From Acidimicrobiales bacterium (GTDB lineage: Bacteria; Actinomycetota; Acidimicrobiia; Acidimicrobiales; Acidimicrobilacustridaceae): a DNA stretch of 7,021 bases. Under the pieces are notes generated by a model. That model was not told the DNA's origin. It made no database searches and was given only the letters and a program-made list of their open reading frames with translations. Position 1 is the first letter of the stretch. Every line of letters starts with the position of its first letter. The position numbers were made by a program, and so were the translations under genes. Of this stretch, positions 1 to 6,519 are shown piece by piece. The DNA lies in contig JALQSZ010000079.1 of the NCBI GenBank assembly GCA_023264135.1, positions 1 to 7,021 of the forward strand. The letters run 5' to 3'.

Positions 1-393
1 GAGATCGGGTATTCCCGTTTCCTCGATCGCTTCCCGAAGCGCCGAAGCAGGAAGATTCGAGCTTCCGTCGACATGCCCTCCGGGCTGAAGCCACTTTTCC
101 AATTTCGTGTGAAACAGAACGAGGAATCGATCGGTCCCGCGCTCGATGACGATTGCCGAAGCAGTGAAGTGACCCGGTTCGCACGAACGATGAAGAGCGA
201 GTTCTTGGTGTTCTTCAGCGAACGAAATCATCTCGTCGCGGACGACAAGCTGATGTGAATCGCTTGATTGGTACTGCGAGAGATGACCGATGACACGACC
301 GATATCGGTCGTTGATTCAAGCAGTCGTGAATCGAGAAGAACCGGGGCGTCGTCACTCGGAAACTCGCGTCCGGGAAACAGCGGATCTGTCAT
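1..393 (-). CDS. Nudix hydrolase, partial (3' end beyond window)
   Basis: The reading frame is open from an ATG at 393 to the window edge, giving 131 residues with no stop. Residues 76-128 look like the start of a Nudix fold: a beta-strand stretch FTASAIVIE, then FLVLFHTKLEKWLQPGGH, then the Nudix helix ending REAIEETGI (120-128). Nudix enzymes cleave nucleoside diphosphates linked to another group, using Mg2+ held by the REXXEE glutamates; E121, E124 and E125 are all present. The first glutamate of the canonical GX5EX7REUXEEXGU box is replaced by S112. The WLQPGGH form is common in a family of roughly 170-190 residue proteins, so perhaps 40-60 residues are missing. The first 70 residues are an acidic N-terminal region I cannot assign. 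The start lies 1 base after the argH stop (TGAAATG) and has no clear Shine-Dalgarno sequence, which suggests translation by reinitiation. The substrate cannot be told from sequence. Family is confident; role is unknown. Confidence 0.88.
   Translation of the reverse strand, partial: MTDPLFPGREFPSDDAPVLLDSRLLESTTDIGRVIGHLSQYQSSDSHQLVVRDEMISFAEEHQELALHRSCEPGHFTASAIVIERGTDRFLVLFHTKLEKWLQPGGHVDGSSNLPASALREAIEETGIPDL
295..312. repeat. 18-base perfect palindrome inside the Nudix gene
   Basis: The 18 bases ACGACCGATATCGGTCGT are their own reverse complement, with no spacer. They lie at nucleotides 82-99 of the Nudix reading frame and encode Thr-Thr-Asp-Ile-Gly-Arg in whole codons. The flanking bases (294 and 313) do not pair. 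It does not resemble the AT-rich ARG box consensus. It may be an operator-like site or simply chance; no function is shown. Confidence 0.6.
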
Positions 394-394
394 T

Positions 395-1771
395 TCAGCT
401 TCGGGAACTGTCACTTGCGAGTTGTTCGCTAAATGCGACGAGTTGCTGAGCAACCGGAGTCGGGCCACCGCCACCGGGAGTTGTGCGCCGAGTCACCGCG
501 ACTCCTGGCTCAACAAGGAAGACCGCGTCGGGACCAAGTTCAGGCGACGCTGCAACGAGTTCTCGGAGCGCAATTCCTTCATCGAGGCTCTTACGAACGA
601 GCGCGCCGACAATTGCGTGTGCATCGCGAAATGGCGTTCCATTCGCGACGAGCCACTCGGCGAGATCGGTTGCCGCTGCGGTCGGCGCATTTGCCGCTTC
701 GGCCATGGCCTCGAGGCGGAAGGTGGACGACGCGAGTAGGCCGGTCATCGCACTCAGAGCGAGCACAACCGTGTCGAGAGAATCGAACAGCGGTTCTTTA
801 TCCTCTTGGAGGTCACGGTTGTACGCGAGAGGTAACGCCTTCAGCGTTGCGAGGAGCCCGGTCAGGTTTCCGATGAGACGGCCGGTCTTTCCGCGAGTCA
901 GTTCGGCGATATCGGGATTCTTCTTTTGCGGAAGCATCGATGAACCGGTCGAGTACGCGTCGGCGAGACCAAGGAACCCAAATTCATCGGTCGACCACAA
1001 GATGATTTCCTCGGCCAATCGAGACAGGTGAACGCCGAGCAAAGAAAGCACGAAGAGAGATTCCGCGACGAAATCACGATCGCTGACCGCATCGAGTGAA
1101 TTGGCAAAGACTCCCGCGAAACCGAGATCAGTTGCTGTTGCTGCTGGGTCGAGAGGCAACGACGAGCCGGCGAGAGCTCCAGCCCCCAACGGCGAGACGT
1201 CGAGACGACGCCTCGCGTCGATCAATCGATCGATATCGCGGGCAAACGCCCAGCCATGAGCGAGCAGGTGATGAGCGAGCAGCACTGGTTGCGCACGTTG
1301 CAGATGCGTATAGCCAGGAACGGCCGCATCACCGACTTCTTGCGCCCGATCAAGAAGGACGCGCTGCAGTGAGATCACCTTTTCGATGACCACGCCGAGT
1401 TCACGTTTGGTGAACAGCCGAAGGTCGGTAGCGACCTGATCGTTCCGGCTTCGACCGGTATGCAACTTCGCACCAGCTGGTCCGGCCAATTCGGTAACGC
1501 GACGCTCGACCGCAGTATGAATGTCTTCGTCTGATGGAACAAAGACAAACGTTTCATCGCGAAGTTCGGTTTCGACAGCATCGAGCGCCGACAACACCGA
1601 TGCACATTCGTCATCAGTGAGAATCCCGGCACGAAGGAGGCCGCGCACATGCGCGCGAGAACCAGTGAGGTCGTCGGCAGCGAGCCGCGAGTCGAATGGA
1701 AGACTCACGGTGAACGCCATCAATTCCTCTGCCGGTCCACCTTCGAACCGACCGTGCCAGAGCGTGCTCAT
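395..1771 (-). CDS. argH: Argininosuccinate lyase
   Basis: Last step of arginine synthesis: splits argininosuccinate into arginine and fumarate in the cytoplasm. The 458-residue product has the usual length and starts MSTLWHGRF, typical of the family. It carries all the fumarase/aspartase superfamily blocks: HTGRSRNDQ (104-112), the GYTHLQRAQP block (153-162) with the general-acid/base His156, and the flexible loop GSSMLPQKKNPD (276-287), which holds the catalytic serine. The C-terminal domain ends with a glycine-rich GGGGPTPVAQQ segment (433-443), matching the usual GGTAPxxVxxQ. The ATG at 1771 is 6 bases after the argG TAA; GGAAAG at 1781-1786, 9 bases upstream and reaching into the argG end, is a plausible ribosome binding site. 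The gene is intact and no key residue is missing. The next gene starts 1 base after its TGA. Confidence 0.98.
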   Translation of the reverse strand: MSTLWHGRFEGGPAEELMAFTVSLPFDSRLAADDLTGSRAHVRGLLRAGILTDDECASVLSALDAVETELRDETFVFVPSDEDIHTAVERRVTELAGPAGAKLHTGRSRNDQVATDLRLFTKRELGVVIEKVISLQRVLLDRAQEVGDAAVPGYTHLQRAQPVLLAHHLLAHGWAFARDIDRLIDARRRLDVSPLGAGALAGSSLPLDPAATATDLGFAGVFANSLDAVSDRDFVAESLFVLSLLGVHLSRLAEEIILWSTDEFGFLGLADAYSTGSSMLPQKKNPDIAELTRGKTGRLIGNLTGLLATLKALPLAYNRDLQEDKEPLFDSLDTVVLALSAMTGLLASSTFRLEAMAEAANAPTAAATDLAEWLVANGTPFRDAHAIVGALVRKSLDEGIALRELVAASPELGPDAVFLVEPGVAVTRRTTPGGGGPTPVAQQLVAFSEQLASDSSRS

Positions 1772-1777
1772 GGTTGT

Positions 1778-2977
1778 TTACTTTCCGTTTGAAGCGGTCG
1801 ATTGACGAGCCGCCCACGTTTGAATGCCGAGACCCCAAAGCTTGACGAAACCTTCGGAATCGGCGTGATTGAACGTATCTTCAGCGTCGTAGGTAGCGAG
1901 TCCGTAGTCGTACAAGCTCCATGGGCTTCGCCGGCCGACGACATAGCAACGACCGGGTTCGAGGCGAAGTCGAACCTCACCAGTGACGAACTGCTGCGTT
2001 GAATCGACGAATGCATCGAGCGCGTTCTTGAGTGGCGAGTACCACATTCCGTCGTACACAAGATCGGCATAGCGCCCTTCAAGACGTTGCTTCTCGTGCA
2101 TGACATCGCGCTCAAGGCACAGAGACTCAAGGTCTTGATGAGCGAGAATGAGCGCGAGTGCACCAGGTGCTTCGTAGGTTTCACGACTCTTAATGCCAAC
2201 GCGACGGTTTTCGACCATGTCGAGTCGACCCCAGCCATAGCCGCCAACGATGTCGTTCATTTCGACAATCAGCGAGGCTAACGAACGGGTTTCACCATCG
2301 ATGGAAACAGGAACGCCCTGTTCGAAACCAATCACGACCTCGCGAGACTCGGACGCCTTGACGGTAGTCATCGACCACACACCTTCAGGCGGACGCGACC
2401 ACGGATCTTCCATCTCGCCACACTCGATGGCGCGCCCGTACAAGTTGTCGTCGATTGAGTACAGCTTTTCTTTCGTCGCGAGAACGGGGATGTCGTGCTT
2501 TTCGGCGTAGTCGATCGACATTTCGCGGGTCATACCCCAGTTACGGACCGGAGCGAGGATTTCAAGGTCGGGCGCCAGTGCGCGAGTGGCGACCTCGAAC
2601 CGCACCTGATCGTTGCCCTTACCGGTGCAACCATGCGCAACTGCATCGGCACCATGCAATCGGGCCGCTTCGACAAGATGCTTCACGATGACTGGCCGCG
2701 ACAACGCTGAAACAAGCGGATACTTGCCTTCATAGAGCGCGTTGGCTTTAAGCGATGGTGCAAGGAATTCGTCGGCAAATTCTTCGCGACAGTCAACGAC
2801 AATCGCTTCGATTGCCCCGGCCGCGAATGCTTTGGCTTGAAGACCTTCCCAATCGCCTTCCTGCCCGAGGTTGCACGCGACGGTGATCACTTCGACCCCG
2901 TAGTTCTCGATCATCCAGCGCACTGCGACCGAGGTGTCGAGACCACCGCTGTATGCCAGTACCACTCGTTGTGCCAT
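1778..2977 (-). CDS. argG: Argininosuccinate synthase
   Basis: Joins citrulline and aspartate using ATP (to AMP and pyrophosphate) to make argininosuccinate, the substrate of the next gene's enzyme. The 399-residue product starts MAQRVVLAYSGGLDTS; SGGLDTS (10-16) is the pyrophosphate-binding loop of N-type ATP pyrophosphatases. Further family blocks are AHGCTGKGNDQVRFE (114-128), YSIDDNLYGR (173-182), SRETYEAPGA (264-273, citrulline/aspartate side) and GMWYSPL (310-316). The frame is open to an upstream ATG at 3022, which would add 15 residues. I reject that start because the family begins at the P-loop strand, because AAGGA stands 6 bases before the ATG at 2977, and because the longer form would overlap the end of argR. 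It is preceded by the only notable intergenic gap (41 bases) and followed 6 bases later by argH. Intact. Confidence 0.98.
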   Translation of the reverse strand: MAQRVVLAYSGGLDTSVAVRWMIENYGVEVITVACNLGQEGDWEGLQAKAFAAGAIEAIVVDCREEFADEFLAPSLKANALYEGKYPLVSALSRPVIVKHLVEAARLHGADAVAHGCTGKGNDQVRFEVATRALAPDLEILAPVRNWGMTREMSIDYAEKHDIPVLATKEKLYSIDDNLYGRAIECGEMEDPWSRPPEGVWSMTTVKASESREVVIGFEQGVPVSIDGETRSLASLIVEMNDIVGGYGWGRLDMVENRRVGIKSRETYEAPGALALILAHQDLESLCLERDVMHEKQRLEGRYADLVYDGMWYSPLKNALDAFVDSTQQFVTGEVRLRLEPGRCYVVGRRSPWSLYDYGLATYDAEDTFNHADSEGFVKLWGLGIQTWAARQSTASNGK

Positions 2978-2983
2978 TGCTCT

Positions 2984-2988
2984 TCCTT
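2984..2988 (-). promoter_or_regulatory. Ribosome binding site of argG
   Basis: AAGGA on the minus strand, 6 bases before the ATG at 2977. It decides between this start and the in-frame ATG at 3022. It sits in the 41-base argR-argG gap, in which I see no convincing promoter, terminator hairpin or ARG box. Confidence 0.8.
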
Positions 2989-3018
2989 CGTTGAATCGAC
3001 TGATGGTTGGTGCTGGCG

Positions 3019-3507
3019 TCAAAGACCAGCGAGATCTGAAAGTTGTGCGGCAATTGTTGCGCCACCGACATCGGAAGCAACGACAATCAAAATGGTGTCG
3101 TCACCGGCCACCGTGCCGAGGATCCCAGCGAGCCCCGAACGATCAAGCGCGGATGCGACGACGTGTGCAGAACCTGGTGGCGTGCGAATGACAACGAGGT
3201 TGTCGGAGGTCGCGACCTCGACCACCCAATCGCCAAAGACTCGACGCAGGTGATCTTCAGGAGCACGTTGCTCTTTCGGTAAGGCAGGAATCGCATACGC
3301 CGATTCGCCACCAGGCATTCGAACCTTGATCGCACCAAGATCCTCGAGATCACGAGACACCGTTGCTTGTGTCGCGAGCACGCCCTCATCGGCAAGAAGA
3401 TCGACGAGCGCTTGTTGATTCGCCACAACCTGCGACTCGATCAGACGGGCCACAAGGTGTTGACGTTGGGTCTTACCTAATTTCGACGGTTCTCTCGTAT
3501 CGGTCAT
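3019..3507 (-). CDS. argR: Arginine repressor ArgR
   Basis: Arginine-responsive transcription regulator, 162 residues, the usual length of this hexameric family. The N-terminal winged helix-turn-helix (about 10-75) includes QRQHLVARLI, QQALVDLLADEG and the recognition helix ATQATVSRDLEDLG (45-58), whose Ser-Arg pair (51-52) matches the DNA-contacting pair of E. coli ArgR. The C-terminal oligomerisation and arginine-binding domain (about 85-162) has TPPGSAHVVASALD (109-122) and GTVAGDDTILIV (131-142); the Asp pair 136-137 corresponds to the arginine ligands of E. coli ArgR. I chose the ATG at 3507, not the in-frame ATG at 3525: it forms an ATGA overlap with the argF stop, and GGAG lies 5 bases before it. 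Its place inside the operon implies that the repressor is made with the enzymes it controls (negative autoregulation). That is inference, as the promoter is outside the window. Confidence 0.97.
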   Translation of the reverse strand: MTDTREPSKLGKTQRQHLVARLIESQVVANQQALVDLLADEGVLATQATVSRDLEDLGAIKVRMPGGESAYAIPALPKEQRAPEDHLRRVFGDWVVEVATSDNLVVIRTPPGSAHVVASALDRSGLAGILGTVAGDDTILIVVASDVGGATIAAQLSDLAGL

Positions 3508-4403
3508 CGTTGCTCCATGAGCCATACGAGTGCACCGCGGGCCGCGTGCATCCGATTCTCAGCTTGAGGCCACACCCGACTGCGCGAACCTTCGAGCACC
3601 GAATCAGTGACTTCCTCTCCCCTATGTGCAGGGAGACAGTGCATGAAGATCACATCGTTCGCAGCAGCATCCATCAGTTCGTCGGTGACGGTGAAGCCTG
3701 CAAACAGCTCCCGCCGCTTTACCGATTCCGCTTCTTGACCCATGGAGGTCCAGACGTCGGTGTAGATCACGCTTGCGCCCTCAACAGCTTCGAACGGATC
3801 GTTGGTCGCCAAAAAGTCAGCACCAGTCGCAACGATGCGAGCAACGTCGGCTTCGGAGAATTCAAAACCGACAGGCGTCGCGACCCGCACCGACATGCCA
3901 AGCATCCCCGCGCCGAGAGCAAGGCTGCGAGCGACGTTGTTGCCATCGCCGATGTAGGCCACGGTGCGACCAGCAAGTGCGCTCACACCACCAAACTCGT
4001 CGGCCATTGTGAGGAGGTCGGCAAGCGCCTGCAACGGATGCGCTTCGTCGGAAAGCATGTTGACGACCGGAACCGAACTCACCGCAGTCATCCGCTCAAG
4101 TTTTGAATGCTCAAAGACTCTCGCGCCGATTGCCGCGTGGTAACAGCACAGCGTTCTGGTGACATCTTCGACGGTCTCGCGAGTGTCGAGTCCGACCTCG
4201 TCGGGCCGAATTGTGAGCGGGTGTCCACCCAACTGCACGACCGCCATCTCCATTGAGTTGCGGGTCCGAGCAGAGGGCTTTTCGAACAGCAACGCCATTC
4301 CGAGGCCGTCGAGACTGCGCGGAACGGTCGCAGCGCGTCCGAGGTCGAGGATGTCGCCCAATTCCGTTGTGGAGAGGTCGTCGACCTCGAGCAAATGTCT
4401 CAT
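3504..4403 (-). CDS. argF: Ornithine carbamoyltransferase
   Basis: Transfers the carbamoyl group of carbamoyl phosphate to ornithine, giving citrulline for ArgG. The product is 299 residues, slightly shorter than the usual 305-335. The N-terminal carbamoyl-phosphate domain has FEKPSARTRNSMEMAVVQLG (40-59), where SARTR (44-48) replaces the usual STRTR; then Arg95 in GARVFEH and HPLQALADLLT (122-132), where HPCQ is more usual. The ornithine domain has DVWTSMGQE (216-224), with the SMG loop, and MHCLPAHRGEEV (254-265), with the catalytic Cys256. The SMG and HCLPA motifs favour ornithine over aspartate as the acceptor, so I call it ArgF and not PyrB. The ATG at 4403 lies 2 bases after the argD TAG, with GAAGG 7 bases upstream; the stop overlaps the argR start as ATGA. 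The substitutions look like lineage variation, since every other motif is in place. Confidence 0.96.
   Translation of the reverse strand: MRHLLEVDDLSTTELGDILDLGRAATVPRSLDGLGMALLFEKPSARTRNSMEMAVVQLGGHPLTIRPDEVGLDTRETVEDVTRTLCCYHAAIGARVFEHSKLERMTAVSSVPVVNMLSDEAHPLQALADLLTMADEFGGVSALAGRTVAYIGDGNNVARSLALGAGMLGMSVRVATPVGFEFSEADVARIVATGADFLATNDPFEAVEGASVIYTDVWTSMGQEAESVKRRELFAGFTVTDELMDAAANDVIFMHCLPAHRGEEVTDSVLEGSRSRVWPQAENRMHAARGALVWLMEQR
3513..3516 (-). promoter_or_regulatory. Ribosome binding site of argR
   Basis: GGAG (within TGGAG) on the minus strand, inside the last codons of argF, 5 bases before the ATG at 3507. It supports the shorter argR start, which overlaps the argF stop as ATGA. Confidence 0.75.
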
Positions 4404-4405
4404 AA

Positions 4406-5608
4406 CTACGCCTTCGAAAGATGATCGGCGAGAACCGCCGAAAGAAGATCGACTGCTTGCGCAATCTCGGTTTCAGAAACAATCAACGGCGGTGCAAACC
4501 GGAGGGAAGTCGGCGAGACCGCGTTGACAATGAGTCCTTTTTGAAGAAGGTCGGCGGCGACTGCTCTGGCATCGAGGCCCTCTGCAAGTTGCGCAGCGAG
4601 GAGCAACCCGAGCCCACGCACCTCGACCACTCCGTCGACAGTTTCGAGCAGGTGACGGAATTCGGCACCCGCCCGTTCGGCGAGTTGCGGTGCATTGAGT
4701 CGTTCGAGGATTTGCAGAGTGGCGCGAGCGGCGGATGCGGCCAAGGGCTGACCGCCGTAGGTCGTGCCGTGATCTCCAGGTTGAAAGACTGCAGCGACCT
4801 CACGTTTGGCCCAACATGCACCGATGGGCATGCCGTTGCCAAGCGCCTTCGCCATCGTGACGACATCGGGTTCAACGCCGAAGTGCTGAAAGCCAAACCA
4901 TTCACCTGTGCGACCGAAACCGGTTTGGATTTCATCGACGATCATCAGGAGACCACGCTCGTCGCAAAGACGGCGCACGCCTTCGAAGTACTCGGCAGTT
5001 GCAGGATGGACTCCACCTTCGCCCTGAATGGGCTCGAGAAGCACTGCCGCAACCGTTGGGTCGATTGCCGCTTCGAGTGCCTCGAGGTCGTTCCATGCCA
5101 CATGCCGAAATCCTTCAGGCAGCGGTTGGAAGCCTTCCCACTTTGCGGGCTGACCAGTTGCGTGTAGCGCGCCAAGCGTGCGGCCATGGAATGAGCCGTA
5201 CGCGCTCACGACGCCGTAACGACCGTGACCTCCCCACTTACGAGCGAGTTTGATCGCACATTCGATCGCTTCGGCCCCAGAGTTGGTGAAGAAAAGTTGC
5301 CCTCCACCACCGAGCAGCCGATCGAGAGCAATTGCAACGTCGGTTCCTGGAACTGTTCCGTAAAGATTCGAGACGTGCACGAGCGTGCGCGCTTGTTCGG
5401 CAATTGCGTCTGCGATTTCCGGGTTGGCGTGTCCGAGCCCGACAACGGCGATGCCAGCAAGAAAGTCGAGGTACTCGTTGCCATCTTCGTCCCACAACTT
5501 GCAACCTTCACCCCGGACGATGCGCACCGCCGGCGCACCGTACGTCGGCATGAATGGGCAATGGTCCAAACCAACTGGCGCATGCATCGCTTCTGAGTGC
5601 GAGCTCAT
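4406..5608 (-). CDS. argD: Acetylornithine aminotransferase
   Basis: PLP-dependent class III aminotransferase that moves an amino group from glutamate to N-acetylglutamate semialdehyde, giving N-acetylornithine. The 400-residue product has the normal length. PLP and substrate motifs are complete: NSGAEAIECAIKLAR (109-123) for the phosphate, FHGRTLG (140-146), EPIQGEGG (192-199), DEIQTGFGRTG (225-235) with Asp225 facing the pyridine nitrogen, TMAKALGNGMPIG (251-263) with Schiff-base Lys254, and TTYGGQPLA (282-290). Arg370 in LRFAPPL should bind the substrate alpha-carboxylate. The ATG at 5608 overlaps the argB stop (ATGA) and has an excellent ribosome binding site. Some homologues also act on succinyl-diaminopimelate, which sequence alone cannot exclude, but the operon context points to arginine. 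Intact. Confidence 0.98.
   Translation of the reverse strand: MSSHSEAMHAPVGLDHCPFMPTYGAPAVRIVRGEGCKLWDEDGNEYLDFLAGIAVVGLGHANPEIADAIAEQARTLVHVSNLYGTVPGTDVAIALDRLLGGGGQLFFTNSGAEAIECAIKLARKWGGHGRYGVVSAYGSFHGRTLGALHATGQPAKWEGFQPLPEGFRHVAWNDLEALEAAIDPTVAAVLLEPIQGEGGVHPATAEYFEGVRRLCDERGLLMIVDEIQTGFGRTGEWFGFQHFGVEPDVVTMAKALGNGMPIGACWAKREVAAVFQPGDHGTTYGGQPLAASAARATLQILERLNAPQLAERAGAEFRHLLETVDGVVEVRGLGLLLAAQLAEGLDARAVAADLLQKGLIVNAVSPTSLRFAPPLIVSETEIAQAVDLLSAVLADHLSKA
4411..4415 (-). promoter_or_regulatory. Ribosome binding site of argF
   Basis: GAAGG on the minus strand within the end of argD, 7 bases before the argF ATG at 4403. It supports that start and fits coupled translation of argD and argF. 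Confidence 0.7.
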
Positions 5609-6519
5609 GAGTTCACCTCAGACGTGATCATTGTTCCGACGCCAGCTTTCGTGAACAGTTCAAGGAGGACAACATGCGGGACCCTTCCATCGAGCATGTG
5701 CGCGGCAGGTACGCCAGCGTTGATGGCTTCGAGGCACGCGTCGACTTTGGGAATCATTCCGCCAGAAAGAACGCCATCGTCGATGAGCGTGGCAATTTCG
5801 GTTGGAGTGGTTTCTGCAATGAGGCTTGCGGGGTCGGCGACATCACGTAACAACCCGGCGATGTCGGTGAGATAGATCACCTTGGTTGCACCCAGTGCAC
5901 CTGCAAGTGCACCAGCAACCGTGTCGGCGTTGATGTTGTAGGACTGACCGCTGAGATCGGCACCGATCGTGGAAACAACCGGAATGAGGTTCTGGGCGAG
6001 GAGTGACTCGACAATCGCTGGATTCACGTTTGCAACATCGCCGACGAATCCGAGTTCGGGGTCACGCCGGTTGGCCTCGATGAGACCACCGTCTTCTCCG
6101 GAGAGTCCGATGGCGAGCGCTCCGTGGGTATTGATTGATGCAACGATGTCGCGGTTGACCTTGCCCACCAACACCATTCGCGCGACATCAAGCGTGTCGG
6201 CATCGGTGACCCGAAGGCCGTCTTTGAATTCCGACTTCATACCGAGCCGATCAAGAAGATCGCCGATCTGTGGGCCGCCGCCATGCACGACGACAACCCG
6301 AATTCCCACAGAGTGCAGCAACACAATGTCGGCCGCGAACGATTCTGCGAGTGCCGGATCGGTCATCGCATTTCCGCCGTACTTCACGACGATTGTCTTG
6401 CCCCAGAACTCGCGAATGTACGGAAGCGCCTCGATGAGAACTTCGGCGGTTTCCATCGCTGGTCCCGCGTGAGATGTGGGAACAGAAGCTCCGGGTTTTG
6501 CGCCTGCTTTTGCGTTCAT
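5605..6519 (-). CDS. argB: Acetylglutamate kinase
   Basis: Phosphorylates N-acetylglutamate with ATP, usually the feedback-controlled step of the cyclic arginine pathway. The 304-residue amino-acid-kinase-fold product has VVKYGGNAM (44-52) with Lys46, VVHGGGPQI (77-85), GKVNRDIV (119-126), YNINADTVAGAL (194-205) and LSGGMIPKVDAC (251-262) with Lys258. About 40 residues precede the GKT that leads into the first strand; TAEVLIEALPYIREF (24-38) resembles the extra N-terminal helix of arginine-inhibited hexameric enzymes, which E. coli ArgB lacks. The C-terminal segment LLELFTKAGVGTMI (285-298) also fits that class, so arginine feedback inhibition is likely (inference). The ATG at 6519 overlaps the argJ stop (ATGA) but its ribosome binding site is weak. 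The first 21 residues are low-complexity Ala/Gly/Pro, so a start at Met22 (6456) is possible. Confidence 0.97.
   Translation of the reverse strand: MNAKAGAKPGASVPTSHAGPAMETAEVLIEALPYIREFWGKTIVVKYGGNAMTDPALAESFAADIVLLHSVGIRVVVVHGGGPQIGDLLDRLGMKSEFKDGLRVTDADTLDVARMVLVGKVNRDIVASINTHGALAIGLSGEDGGLIEANRRDPELGFVGDVANVNPAIVESLLAQNLIPVVSTIGADLSGQSYNINADTVAGALAGALGATKVIYLTDIAGLLRDVADPASLIAETTPTEIATLIDDGVLSGGMIPKVDACLEAINAGVPAAHMLDGRVPHVVLLELFTKAGVGTMITSEVNS
5613..5619 (-). promoter_or_regulatory. Ribosome binding site of argD
   Basis: GAGGTGA on the minus strand, the best match to the anti-Shine-Dalgarno sequence seen in the window. It lies in the last codons of argB, just before the ATG at 5608, and fixes the argD start. 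Confidence 0.85.

Noticed and set aside
483..1031. 182-codon plus-strand open frame opposite argH
   Set aside because: It lies wholly antisense to argH, has Ser/Arg-rich composition typical of a shadow frame, and matches no family I recognise.
1206..1240. Dense CGATC/ATCGAT repeats in argH
   Set aside because: They encode the normal RDIDRLIDARRRLDV helix; short GATC-rich runs come from Asp/Ile/Arg codons.
2992..2996. TGAAT half-site in the argR-argG gap as an ARG box
   Set aside because: Only one 5-base half is present; no paired half lies at the right spacing, so it is not a credible ArgR operator.
2978..3022. Longer argG starting at the ATG at 3022
   Set aside because: The 15 extra residues are not part of the family, would overlap the argR stop, and lack a good ribosome binding site; AAGGA before 2977 decides the start.
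3363..4106. 247-codon plus-strand open frame opposite argR and argF
   Set aside because: It spans the antisense of two well-supported genes, is rich in Arg and His, and shows no domain; it is a shadow of codon bias.
4421..5167. 248-codon plus-strand open frame opposite argD
   Set aside because: It is fully antisense to argD, with no plausible ribosome binding site or recognisable motif.
5884..5920. GGTTGC/GCAACC inverted ends with repeated GTGCACC units inside argB
   Set aside because: It is explained by the repeated Gly-Ala-Leu codons of the conserved VAGALAGALGATK segment; the stem is only 6 bases with a 25-base loop.
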